Source of the DNA: Micrasema longulum
Lineage: Eukaryota; Arthropoda; Insecta; Trichoptera; Brachycentridae
Assembly (NCBI GenBank): GCA_022494885.1
Contig: JAGVSM010004011.1
Span: 62,001 to 126,000, forward strand
Length of the DNA stretch: 64,000 bases
Direction: 5' to 3'
In this document: positions 10,540-20,596 of the stretch, piece after piece
How the letters are laid out: every line of letters starts with the position of its first letter
How positions within the stretch are numbered: position 1 is the first letter of the stretch
Made by a program: the position numbers and the translations under genes
Notes under the pieces: generated by a model
Seen by the model: the letters and a program-made list of their open reading frames with translations, nothing else
The model's database searches: none
Told to the model about the DNA's origin: nothing

Positions 10540-10547
10540 TATATAAG
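10540..10547 (+). promoter_or_regulatory. Possible TATA box in a GC-richer segment
   Basis: TATATAAG lies at the 3' edge of a locally GC-richer stretch (about 10380-10560). About 27 bp downstream comes TTTCATACATC, which could serve as an initiator. No gene is recognised downstream before a LINE relic at 10.83 kb. The motif may be fortuitous in such AT-rich DNA. Confidence 0.2.
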
Positions 10548-10827
10548 ACGGAGCAGTGTATCGGTTTCATACATCATAACGTAGAAGTCTTAATTATGTT
10601 ACGTTTAACGTTTATTGGACTAGTCGACTGTTCAAGCAGTGGATTGAAATATTTCAAATGTTTGTTTTCATCAAATTCAAACAAATAGTGTTGTTCAAAA
10701 CAAGATTCTCTTCATTTTTCAAGCTCAATATTTATGTGACAAATCACTTTTTGAATGTTTGCTCCGCATATACCTTTAAAAACTTCAAAAACAAGGCTAG
10801 GACACAAGGTTTATAAATAAGGGACTT

Positions 10828-10941
10828 AAAATATACAACGCTTTACCCGAGGAAATAGAAAATAAAATAAGGAAAAGTCAACTTTTGCAACATTATTCAT
10901 TATGTAAAAAAAAAGTGTATGACGTAGGTATTAAATGCATA
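10828..10941 (+). pseudogene. LINE ORF2 extreme C-terminal fragment
   Basis: A stretch of 37 codons with LKIYNALPEEIENKIRKSQL reads as the usual end of a jockey/CR1-like ORF2 (KIYN-LP then basic helix). It stops at about 10941. The same type of motif occurs in the LINE pieces at 2.5 and 53.1 kb. An in-frame stop lies just upstream. Confidence 0.6.
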
Positions 10942-11147
10942 TAATTAACAAATTGTAGGACTTGATAAGAATTCCTAAGGGTTTACGGATATTTTTTTTC
11001 CATCAAATTAAAATGAAATTGAATATTGATACTGAAATAACATAAATAATACCAATGGGATTCAGAAAACAATCTGTTTCTTTGTCAAGGCTAAAATAAT
11101 AAACTAAACGCTTAAATGTTAATATAACTTATACAAACAAACAAACC

Positions 11148-11673
11148 ATCACGCCGTTTCCCCGTAGGATAGGCAGAGAGGATAGAACGCCATAACACTA
11201 GCTTGGCAAACAGACCTCGCTTCCTCTACATTCATACATCTTCTCATGCACGCACGCCGATTATTCCTACTTTTGACATGTCCACCTTCAAATATTTGAT
11301 GGACTTGATCGTGCCATGTCTTTCTCGGTCTTCCTCGTTTTCTGCATCCATCAACATTTGCATCGTAGATCCTTTTAGCCGTTCTTTCGCTGTCCATTCG
11401 CTCTACATGTCCAAACCAACGCAGCACCCCTTTCTTGATTCTGTCAATAATGCATGTCTCAGCCTTACACACTTCACGGATCTCGACATTTGTGCACCTA
11501 TCAAACATCGTTTTACCACACATTCGCCTGAGGGATCGCATTTCGACAGCATTCAACCTACTTTCATCATTATTTTTCCAATTCCATACTTCGCTCCCAT
11601 ACATTAGAGTTGGAACTAGAACTCCGTTGTGAACTGCTAGTTTAGCCTCCTGCGATAAACATTTGTTTGCCAA
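11148..11673 (-). pseudogene. RTE-like LINE: reverse transcriptase C-terminus, 5'-truncated
   Basis: An uninterrupted 174-codon frame begins inside the protein. Motifs in order: VLVPTLMYGSEVWNWKNND, then EMRSLRRMCGKT, then LRWFGHVERMDSERTAKRIY, then RKRGRPRKTWHDQV. These are the thumb and C-terminal motifs of LINE reverse transcriptases. The stop codon TGA is followed at once by TGG and then (TTTG)n at 11136-11148. A near-absent 3' UTR with a simple-repeat tail is typical of RTE-type LINEs. The related copy at 40.25 kb ends instead in (TAG)n. The polymerase core (FADD) is missing, so it is not functional, although its frame is intact. Confidence 0.82.
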
Positions 11674-12135
11674 AGTAGATAACTTATAATCTAGAAAAAT
11701 TGAGATGGCAAATATGTAATTTTCTGTTACTTAAAATTAAGTTAAATACTTGTTCCGCGAGGGAGTTTTTCTGCAATAAAACGCAAAATTGAATAGAATT
11801 TGGATATTCGTTTAATTAAAACAACTTTGAAAGTTTAACCGTTCATGACTCAAATTACTTTGTGAAAATAGATTGGCACTAGAACTCCATTGTGAACTGC
11901 TAGTTTAGCCTCCTGCGATAAACATTTGTTTGCCAAAGTAGATAACTTATAATCTAGAAAAATTGAGATGCCAAGTATGTAATTTTCTGTTACTTAAAAT
12001 TAAGTTAAATACTTGTTCCGCGAGGGAGTTTTTCTGCAATAAAACGCAAAATTGAATAGAATTTGGATATTCGTTTAATTAAAACAACTTTGAAAGTTTA
12101 ACCGTTCATGACTCAAATTACTTTGTGAAAATAGA
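11610..12135. repeat. 263-bp tandem duplication
   Basis: Copy 1 (11610-11872) and copy 2 (11873-12135) are nearly identical. Four differences were seen: A/C near 11615, G/A near 11625, G/C near 11707 and A/G near 11710. The unit starts inside the 5' end of the LINE fragment and extends into unique DNA. The second copy therefore carries a short piece of the same LINE frame. The low divergence indicates a recent event or an assembly artefact. Confidence 0.92.
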
Positions 12136-13077
12136 ATCTAATTAGTAAATTGAGATTAAGCAGCTTCCATTCCAAATAAATTTCCATTATCGCGTTTAAT
12201 GATCTTTATCAAAGACTAAATCATAATAAAATGAAGAAAAAAGTAATCTCCCTCCAACAGCGTGGGCGGAGTATAAAATGCTTCGGTGGACTTTATATCA
12301 CCTTAACATAATATCTGACTATAGAAATAAACCTTATCAGGGCGCCGACGGTGGTAAACAGCCTTGGAAACGAAAGAACTATCGTAAATGGTCACAGGGG
12401 TAGGCATAATCGAGTTCTAAATATTAAAGAGATCTGCAAGACACAGAAGACAAAAAAAAAATCACGGCATAGAAAAAAAAGCAGTTTGGAAAGTTATATT
12501 AGTAAAAACAATTGCTTAGATTTTTTTGTATGAAAAACTCAAAAGAATTTATTTTACCAAAATAATATTACAAATAAAACAAAATATTCAAAGTGAATTG
12601 GGACAACATTTCAGATCATTGCCGCGATTACAATAGGAAGTTAAGGACGTCATACCTTCAACATGACGGTGTAGTTGAAGATAAATTCTCCCGAGGGAGT
12701 AATCGTACGAATATTCATAACTGACTCTCTACCTTTGAATTTTGAGTAGGTACATCAGAATGTACCAAGGGGACGCGTACGCCACGTACACATACATATC
12801 TAATCAGCTTGCCTACCACATACTGCACACCACATCTGAGGAAATAAGTCTTTATATATAACTCTTTGGCGGTGCCCACATACTCGGAAAAGTTGCTTGT
12901 TGCCGAACGAGAAAAGCAGCCCGAAGGAGTTCTCTGTAATCTGGTAGCCTTAGCATCTATGTGCTGAAAGAAAGTAATCCAGCAGTGCATAATATGCACT
13001 TCATTGAATACACATATCTAATAACCAAAAGTGTCAAAAATTTTGATCTCCTTTTTTTTGATTTTATTACAATATAT
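12136..13077. other. AT-rich; no supported gene
   Basis: A GTGGGCGGAG box is followed directly by TATAAAA at 12272-12278, but no gene follows. The segment 12715-12999 is GC-richer and open for 94 codons on the minus strand. Its translation matches nothing I recognise. Confidence 0.35.
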
Positions 13078-13600
13078 TCCTCGATGGTGCATAGGGCACT
13101 GCATTGTTAAAAAATATAAATAAATGTAGCGTAACTCGATCATCTGTAAAAGAAAATAAGGTGATCAGTTTCAAATGTTTTGTATCAGCCATCAGAGGAA
13201 TCGAACCCGGGATCATTCAAGCACGGTGGCGTAAGATCCGACCGCAACACTACCGAGGCGGACGTTTCTCCGTTAGATTATTCGTAGTATTTTTTCTTTT
13301 ATTTTGAATTTACATTCAATTACTATTCATTTTATGTTCGAGAATCTTTTTTAACTTACTGTGATGCTACTTGTGAAAACTTGTAATTGGCTTATTTGTT
13401 ATTTGTTTTGTTATATATATATATATGAAAATTAAAGCTGTTGGTTATTCAAATAAATAAAATAATAAGAATAAATAAAAATAGATTTCCGTTTTCAGGT
13501 TTTTTTACCTGAGAGCAGCCATCGAGACAAAAACACTCGTCTAGAATTCTGTTTATGTTTCAAACACAATAAATATTCTTCATCCGCCACAGGACACAGA
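13078..13600 (-). repeat. SINE family A with 5' extension, interrupted
   Basis: 13078-13265 holds a decayed family A body (GGTGCATAGGGCACTGCATTG) and head (box B complement GGAATCGAACCCGGG at 13198-13212). The 5' extension, with GAGAGCAGCCATCGAGAC, appears only at about 13487-13600. About 220 bp of AT-rich DNA have been inserted between the two. The matching copies at 6.0 and 28.1 kb have head and extension joined. Confidence 0.6.
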
Positions 13601-14062
13601 CAAAATGGTTTTCTAATGCCTGGGATAAAATTTGGTCGGGATTTCGTACGTAATCAAATTAGATTCGAATTTTGTTACAACAAAGAGCGAAAACATTTTT
13701 TGAGAAGGAATATGGATTCCTTGGTATTCACAGGGCTCACCCATAAAGTAGATTCCGTTTATATCAGACACTTGAAAAGACAAAACCTAGATACCTCCGA
13801 AAAAGTTACCCGTTCTTCGCATCAGCAGCAAATAAATCTAAATTTAAACGGAAGTTGAAGCAAGGCATTTACGCACCCATTTTGACAAGGGCGCGTGAAT
13901 TTTTTAAGAGCGCGAACTTCCTTGTTGCAAGCTACTGAATTTTACACGAGAAGCGCTGCGTAGTGTCCTGTGCCGTAAAGCTATGTATAAAGTAGTAGTG
14001 AGCATGAATACAATTCTGATGTCCTTGGGAAAAAAAAAGGTAGCTCCAATTTTTTTTTTTAA

Positions 14063-14275
14063 GGAATAACCCGCAAAGCCTCTTTTCTAAAGGCTTCTCA
14101 GCAAGTGGGAAATAAAAAAATACGGAAGAAAGTTGTGAATAAAAAAACCACAGACCAAACCCAGACCAATCGAGAAAAAATCTTTGTTGGATTTTTTTCT
14201 TGCAACTGGCAGGAATCGAACCCGCGACGCCAGTTTCACAATTGCCCGTAAACCAACTGCGCTACGGCGCCTGTC
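14063..14275 (-). repeat. tRNA-headed SINE, family B, copy 2
   Basis: The minus-strand head GCGCAGTTGGTTTACGGGCA is followed by GCGTCGCGGGTTCGATTCC (box B). The body ends in the complement of GGAATAACCCGC at 14063-14074. The GAGAAAAAATCTTTGTT part of the body is shared with the copies at 1.4, 22.0 and 34.3 kb. Confidence 0.82.
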
Positions 14276-14489
14276 TAAAGTGAGTTATATTATTTCTTCG
14301 TATCCAAAGTACATTATCAAGCGCCATTCATTTAAAAAAAGCGCCATGCCGTTGTGGTTTTTAACGAACGATAAAAAATTGCAGTGTCTCCACATTTTAG
14401 TCCAAAAGTGTGAAAAACTGTGATGAGGCGGATGAAGAATTAGGTAAAAATCACCCTTAAAAAAAACTCTCAGGACAATCAATACGTTC

Positions 14490-14755
14490 ACTTTATTATG
14501 TGGTAGTTTACGCGTTTGTCTGCCGTTCTCGAGTTCCTGGGTTCGATTCCTGGCAGGCTGGACATGAAATACTGATTTCAAAGGTTGTTCGGACCAAAAT
14601 ATTTTATTGGTCCTGAACTGGTACCTGAAGCGTAAAACTGATCACCTTGCATTCATGTAACAGATGATCAGAATACGCTGCATTTGGTTTACCGATGCGA
14701 CGCCCTATGCACCACTGCATGCAGAAAGGAAAGTGATGATTATGATGATAAATTA
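14490..14755 (+). repeat. SINE family A, divergent copy
   Basis: The head is mutated, but box B is clear (GGGTTCGATTCC at 14539-14550). The body matches family A (CTGAACTGGTACCTGAAGCG, then GCCCTATGCACCACTGCATG) and ends in ATGATTATGATGAT. It is more diverged than the 5.5 and 54.0 kb copies. Confidence 0.8.
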
Positions 14756-14875
14756 TTTGACGGGGGCAAAAACCAATAGGGTATTTTCAAAAGTCGGGAA
14801 TGACGTTAAAAATATAATATATATTTAGTACACATTTTTATGGTTCTAATGATATTTAAAAAATTTTCGTGTATT

Positions 14876-15185
14876 ATTTTCGGGTTTAAAAATGAACAAA
14901 CGCAAAACGGTTCGCAGTTGGGATCGCGTCATTTTGACGTCACGCGTTATGACCGCCGACTGCGCTTCTAATAAACATTAAATACAAGGTTGGTGCCAAA
15001 ACGTCATACCTGCCGTTTGTACTACGGAGCGCAATACGTTTTATTTTAGGGTTATTTAAAATATGCACATTTTAAACATTTGTAGAAAATTTATGCGATG
15101 TCCCACGAAAAATATATTAATTTCGTTACTTTTGTAATTTTTTGCTTATTTAAAAAATATATAAAACTTGACCATATTACTAAAA
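14876..15185 (+). repeat. Unclassified interspersed repeat X, copy 1
   Basis: From TTTTCGGGTTTAAAAATGA through CCAAAACGTCATACCTGCCG to GACCATATTAC this aligns with 21886-22340. Copy 2 carries a family B SINE in the middle. No frame or terminal repeat was seen, so the class is unknown. Confidence 0.65.
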
Positions 15186-15343
15186 AGCGTTACATTCCTG
15201 GTTAATGAGTAATAAAATGGAGCACAAGTTCAAGCACAGAAACTAAAAAAAATACTTTAAAAAGTGATAAAAACCAACGAACTTACCTGATGATGAACAA
15301 TTATAAACCGTTTGGTTTCTTATGAAATAATAAATATATATTT

Positions 15344-15610
15344 TTAAGTGCCAGGAAGCATTTTACGTTTTCTTGATTTTGTCAATATTGGACATTTTGA
15401 AGACGCCACTCTCTTCATAAGGACGGCAGAATACAGACGTGTATGTTTATACGCATGGAGGGGCGGTTTCAGGCCTCCTAAGGCCAAGGTCAGAAAACAC
15501 CCCCCGCGCGAGGCTCCCTCCCCGAAAGTGAAACGAAGGTGCGCGCGCACATTCGGCAGCGCTTGCTTCGACGCGGACGCTAAAAACGCGGGAAAGGCGT
15601 AATGGTGACT
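15344..15610. other. GC- and CpG-rich island, unidentified
   Basis: This segment is strikingly GC-rich for the window, with runs such as CACCCCCCGCGCGAGG and GGTGCGCGCGCAC. It is open on both strands (84 codons plus, 68 minus), as any short GC-rich tract tends to be. No product is recognised. It could be an exon, a CpG-type regulatory element or part of an unknown repeat next to repeat X. Confidence 0.3.
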
Positions 15611-16019
15611 TAATTTTATTTAGATGCGGGATGCACGCGGCTGAAATTGCTTCAAAACGAGTTTACTGCCAATATTTCAGGATAAAAAAAAAGATAAAAA
15701 TGAAACGTGTTTACATAACAGTAACATGCGTAACGTCAAACTTATTTTCGTAAAAATGCTAATTATTGTTATTTAGTGAACATTTAATACTTTTTAAAAA
15801 CTCAAAAAAAGTTGGGAATATGAAAAAAATATTTGCGATCGTATCCTTAATCTCGTATCCAGAGACGACTATTATGGAACCATTAAAAGTATTTAACAAT
15901 AAACTTTTTATTCAAAATCGTAAATTTCACTAGTCAACATGATTTTCGTCTTACAAGTACCTATAGGTGCACTGAAAGCAGTTTTTTATCGTGACTTCAA
16001 ACATATATTCGGAATTTCT

Positions 16020-16260
16020 CCATCACTCACAGAATTTCGTCAAAGCCATGGACAATACTCCTGGTTTCATGAACCTCAAACGGAAGATTCTTAAAATTAG
16101 TGATGCAAAAAATAAAGAAAGAATATTTGTGTGTCCAGAAATACTATCACTAATGAATGCACGCTGAAAAGTTTGAGGAACTATTGAATTTACTGGGGAA
16201 CGGAGCTTGGTAAGCATTCAAAAATGTTATTAACAGTTTCTAGGCAAGTCAGAATGTTTG
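16020..16260 (+). pseudogene. Possible transposon-derived coding relic
   Basis: The translation contains AMDNTPGFMNLKRKILKI and FVCPEILSLMN. After a frame change come KFEELLN and AFKNVINSF. The spacing recalls proteins encoded by some P-element/THAP-like or related insect elements (PEI--LM, then AW-AFK-VI--FLG). The match is weak and from memory of motif shape only, and there are several stops. Confidence 0.25.
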
Positions 16261-16561
16261 AATATCGAGCAGTTAAGAATGCCAAGAGTATTAAAATGTT
16301 TGAAATTATAAATGCCTGTTTCATGGAAACCTTGTGTTATGGGGAAAAAACGATATCATTTCAGAAAAAATACAATCAGAATCAAATATTTTACACAATA
16401 TTTTTTTTTTGTTGCCCAGAGCTATTTTCGGTTACTTGATCGTAGAATAAAATAAATAAATATCATGGCTAATCAGGTAAAAAATTCAAGCAAAATAATT
16501 TATATCCCTATGCTTTTAAATATGAAAATATAAAGAAATGCTTTTATTAACGGTAAAATGA

Positions 16562-16832
16562 TCGTCGGCCTAGTGGTGTAGTGGTCAGCGCATTTGCTTA
16601 CCATGAAAGAGGTCTCGGGTTCGATTCCCGACATGGCTGATTTAGAGTATTTATTCAAAAGGGTATTTTTATACAATAATATTTCATATTCCCTGGACTG
16701 GTACCTGAAGGGTAAGACTGATCATCTTAACTTCATGTAACAATAATGATCAAGATACGCTGCGATTGGTGTACCAATGCAGTGCCCCCAGCACCATTTT
16801 GCGAAGAAAGGAAATTATGAAGAAAAAATGAT
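16562..16832 (+). repeat. SINE family A, copy
   Basis: The head GTCGGCCTAGTGGTGTAGTG is followed by box B GGGTTCGATTCCC and the body CCCTGGACTGGTACCTGAAG. It ends near GCGAAGAAAGGAAATTATGA. The layout is as in the 5.5 kb copy. Confidence 0.85.
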
Positions 16833-17224
16833 AAATTTATTACTAAAGGTCATAAAAAAAATTGAGTTTGAGTCAGATTATATATTTTTTTCCATTTGTA
16901 TTCTTGCTTTCGTTTATTTTGTATATATAGCGAATCATCTTGTAGTTTACAAATGTAAAAACGTACTCATAAATAAATTAAATGTAAAACCCCGCTGATG
17001 TGTAAAAAATAAAATTAATAAATATTTTTTTATTTAAACAAATTAAAGATATAACTTTATTTACCGAATTAAAAAACTTTATGATAGGCATTAATATTTC
17101 TTGAAACCCAAAAATAAAAACATAAAAACATTTTTTTTAAAACTGATTTACTTTGTTACAAGAACTGAATAACTACGGTAAATGTATAAATAATAATAAT
17201 AAACAAAATACATCGCCAAGAATC

Positions 17225-17365
17225 AGCGATAAGACGCACCCCAAAATTTAAATTATCTATCAATATTTAGAAAAAAAAATGCTTTGGACGATAAGACGCA
17301 TCGGATCACAAGACGCGCCCCAATTTTTAATTGAATTTTGAGTTGAAAGGTCCGAAAAATACGGT
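17225..17365. repeat. Repeat with three AAGACGC words
   Basis: GATAAGACGCACCCC (about 17229), GATAAGACGCATCGG (about 17290) and ACAAGACGCGCCCC (about 17310) are followed by CCGAAAAATACGGTA at 17351-17365. The ordered words look like the end of a DNA transposon seen in other animal genomes, but no complete termini were found. Confidence 0.3.
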
Positions 17366-17852
17366 AATTAAAAAAAAAAAAACAGAACAGCCCATGTATT
17401 TATCTAATCAGCAAATAATTTAAGAAGAAAAAAAACGAGAAAAAGCTGTGTAACAAATACAACAAATCGTGTAATACGGTCTGAGATTAGTGCAGACAAA
17501 TAAAATGGCATACATACTATATATACGAGTATTTTAAGGCGTGAAGGCATGTATAGAAAAAAAGGTTTTTCTACAAGAGTAAAGATTATTACAGAAGATC
17601 TTTCAAGGGGAAAAAATCGATATGTAAAGGTCAAACGGGGCGGGTGGAGATTACTAAGAAACGAAACTATGTACATCTTGTATAATATATTGTTAATAAG
17701 GAACGAAGAGGGAATACTAATGTACCCAAGTAACGCATAGAATCGCGTAAAATGGATGAGAAATAAGAATATGAAAATCAACATGAAAGATTTTGATAAA
17801 AAGTAGTTTATTAAATGTATCTATTTTGGGTGATCCCGTGTACGATGGATAC

Positions 17853-17899
17853 GTTCCGACGTTTCGGCTACCGTTGCAGGAGCCATCTTCAGGGTAAAC
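17853..17899 (-). ncRNA. Hammerhead ribozyme motif, left inverted end
   Basis: Minus strand: GTTTACC, core CTGAAGA, stem II GGCT / AGCC, core GAAAC, then GTC, then GGAAC. Stem I forms between GTT..CC and GGAAC with a two-base bulge, and cleavage is predicted after GUC. Helix III is vestigial (ACGU), as in minimal Penelope hammerheads, which may act as dimers. The core is intact. Confidence 0.68.
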
Positions 17900-17924
17900 T
17901 GTGTATTTTGTTAAAAAAATACGT

Positions 17925-18130
17925 GTTGAAAAATTTGCAATAGCGAAACACTTTATAGACACAGGTCATCTTTTCGCCTTCGAATAAAAAAATGTGCATT
18001 AACTTAGAAATTACAGTGCACGAATATTAGGAGGAAATTAAAACACACCAACATCCGTATAACATAAACTAACATAGACGACAGGCTGTAATTAAACTCG
18101 ATATGGTTCCCGGCACTACATACTAAAAAA
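17925..18130 (+). pseudogene. Penelope-like GIY-YIG endonuclease C-terminal relic
   Basis: VEKFAIAKHFIDTGHLFAFE (17925 on) fits the A-AEH--E-GH-F segment of Penelope nucleases. After frame changes come EEIKTHQHPYNIN, matching the usual EI-KHP-N-N motif, and KLDMVP, matching the terminal L---W-P. Stops and frameshifts make it non-functional. Confidence 0.65.
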
Positions 18131-18212
18131 ACGACACAGAATGTGCCTACTGTCGACTGCGACACGGTACAAATTACTAGTACATAAACACTTTATTTTT
18201 TAAATACACACA

Positions 18213-18259
18213 GTTTACCCTGAAGATGGCTACTGCAATGGTAACCTTAATGTCGGAAC
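18213..18259 (+). ncRNA. Decayed hammerhead motif, right inverted end
   Basis: It has the same layout as the left copy: GTTTACC, CTGAAGA, GGCTAC / GTAACC, ..., GTC, GGAAC. The catalytic GAAAC has become TTAAT, so it should be inactive. It is the inverted partner of 17853-17899. Confidence 0.6.
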
Positions 18260-18565
18260 AAATCCAACTTACATGGGATCACCCCAAAAATATACATATT
18301 GAGTTGTAAATTAATTGAAATAATGAAAATGGGTTCATTTTTACACACCTTCACTTTAATGACAAACCAGTAAACATTTATTGATTGGCCTAATAAGGCG
18401 AAACAATTGTCACGAAGTTTTTATTTTTATATGTTTATATTTGTAAAAATAAAATAAAGTTTTCAGTAGACTCAAATCAGTGTTTGATTTCTAATTATAA
18501 GTTTAAACAGTAAACATTTATTGATTTTCAAGAGGAACTTCTGAACTCGAAATTTTCTCATGAAT

Positions 18566-19037
18566 CAACAATATTTTGAGTTTGTCCAAATTTTTGTAGG
18601 CAAAGACTGGATTCAACTCCCTGGGGAGCTGTATATATTAACATATTACAACAGAGATGAAGAACATTTAAGAGAAGGTAATATAGAAGTCCAAAAATTT
18701 GGACAAACTCAAAATATTGTTGATAAATTACCTGGTCCATGAAGAAGTATAGAAATTGAAAAATAACATTTTCAGGCGTTGCCTAGTATGTAGGTGAAAT
18801 AATTCAATTAGATGAATCTCACCTGCATAAATAAAGGTTTCAGCTCTTTAACTTCACAAACATCAACAGATGAAAGAACTGAAGGAATATAGATGTTCAA
18901 ATATAGGCAGAATGGTGAATGTTACACAGTGTGTAAAGTGGCCACTTAAACCAGCAATTGACGGGTCGTAAGCCCTGTAGATGCCTGGACTTCTATATTA
19001 CCTTATCATAAATGTTCTTCATCTCTATTGTAATATG
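18566..19037. repeat. Repeat R1, 472-bp copy with 12-bp TSD and internal inversion
   Basis: TTTCTCATGAAT is present at 18554-18565 and 19038-19049, so this block inserted as one unit. It begins ACAATATTTTGAGTTTGTCC and carries an inverted partner (GGACAAACTCAAAATATTGT, about 18700-18719). About 50 bp near 18640-18690 are the inverse of the 3' end near 18985-19037. The 3' end reads TTCATCTCTATTGTAATATG. It resembles a 5'-inverted retroposon or a dimeric element. No protein is recognised. Confidence 0.7.
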
Positions 19038-19049
19038 TTTCTCATGAAT

Positions 19050-20399
19050 TTTAAGCTCGCATCTCGGGTCGAACTTCACCAAATTTTAAGGTTAGATATT
19101 TTTATCACGGAAAACAGAGTTTATTTTACATGTATCTAAAACAACAAAACATTTTTTTTAATCTTGTAAAAATTACACGATAACGTGTGAATATTCCCAT
19201 GTTTTATCTATCTATAAAAATATAAAATTATGTAGGGGAAAAAAGTCCAAAATCCAAAAAGTTTTCCCCTGGTTCATAGTAGTGCCATAAAAATATAAAA
19301 AACAACTAGATCAATCGCTAGTCGGTGTAAACTTGCGTAAATAAAAACATTATGTAAAGTTTTGCTAAGCGAACGAGTGCACATAAATATCAAAAATATC
19401 CATCGGCTGTACGATAAACACAATTAAAAAAAATACTTCAGGGCCGTATTTACAACTTACATGTTAGATATAAAATACGCTTAACTTGATATCTGCATAC
19501 CATCTGAAAGTTTCCACTAGAAGCAGAGTGAGTAAAGAAATAATGGTACGTAAACAATCGAACTGATTAAATGGAAGGCGGCCACGCAATCCGTTTTCGA
19601 CCTATATACTGCATTACATACGTATTTACTTGTGTTCAGCGGTTAAGTATAGACGGTTATGTGGTTAACGGAAGAAAACAAAACGTAATGAAAATAAATA
19701 ATAAAAGGGCAGTTATACCAAGGGTTGAGGGCTCGGGAAGTACTGTGAACACGTGCCCGATAACGACCAAACGGGAATGTTATTGAACCCTTTCAAGTAT
19801 TATTATTCGTAATTATGTTCTGATATTGTGTATTAGCAGTGTGGAGACGATCATTAGGATAAAATTACCATGGTAAATAGGTTGTTTTTTATTTAAAATA
19901 CATTAAACGCCCAGAGGGATTTTACAATACAGAGTTGCTTATAAAATACTTAATAAATTGTACAGACAATAATTGGTTAGTGTTTTTTGCCTTCTACATA
20001 ATGGTTAAAAAGTAAAGTCAATTAAGATATGTTTAAAAAGATACAACAAGAGTAATTCAAAAGCGTGCAATTTAATTGTTAAAAGTGTAAATTAATGACT
20101 GAATGAATAAATAACGAAATTTAAAAATACAAACACACATTCATTTAAACAAATGTTCACAAATATAATAATTGAGTAGTAAAGGAGTTGTTACGGACCT
20201 CAACACGGGAAGAGGTCTTTTGAAGGACCGCCACCGCGATAGATTATGTACTTAGAATTAGGAACCTCGGTAAGTGTTAGGAAATGTGCTTCCCTCCAAT
20301 AAAGAATGGTATTTGTTACTTACGGGGATGGCTTTTCCATACCGAGGCATTTAAAATAGGTATTTAGTTTTAATAAGATAGTTAAGGATTTTTTTAAAA
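19050..20399. other. AT-rich, no supported feature
   Basis: Short frames only (for example 71 codons at 19571). No family was recognised. Confidence 0.45.
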
Positions 20400-20590
20400 G
20401 CATTGTTTTGCGCTGCGCTGCCGCCGATAGACTGCCGTGAAAGTTGGAGGGGAAATGCGTATATACGTGGTGGGAGGGAGACGGATAGAGCAGGCGGGTG
20501 GCCTCCTCTACCGCTTTCTCTCTCCGCGCGGTATAGGACGGCCTAGGTCTGCGCGGCGGGGGTGAATGGTGGGGCAAGCAGCGCCGATGG
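20400..20590. other. GC-rich segment preceding the jockey fragment
   Basis: This is a GC-rich tract (CTGCCGCCGATAG, CTCTCCGCGCGG, GCGCGGCGGGGG) that differs sharply from its surroundings and adjoins the LINE fragment. It may be another repeat into which the LINE inserted, or 5' sequence of it. Minus-strand open frames here are composition artefacts. Confidence 0.3.
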
Positions 20591-20596
20591 TATAAC

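Larger units (their letters stand above)
17815..18300 (+). mobile_element. Penelope-like element flanked by inverted copies of its end
   Basis: The left block (17815-17910) and the right block (18200-18300) are inverted copies of about 95 bp. Each includes GGGTGATCCC near the outside and a CTGAAGATGGC motif. The interior on the plus strand encodes a decayed GIY-YIG nuclease tail. Inverted terminal copies and hammerhead motifs are known features of Penelope-like elements. Confidence 0.75.

Noticed and set aside
12272..12278. TATAAAA behind a GGGCGG box as a promoter
   Set aside because: No gene or transcript-like frame follows. Single promoter words are expected by chance in AT-rich DNA.
12715..12999. 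94-codon minus-strand frame as an exon of a host gene
   Set aside because: No protein family was recognised and no convincing splice sites were seen. It was kept only as an unassigned GC-richer stretch.
17404..17784. 126-codon hydrophobic minus-strand frame as a membrane protein
   Set aside because: It is made of low-complexity TTT/ATA-type codons antisense to AT-rich DNA, with no family motif. Such frames are expected in this composition.
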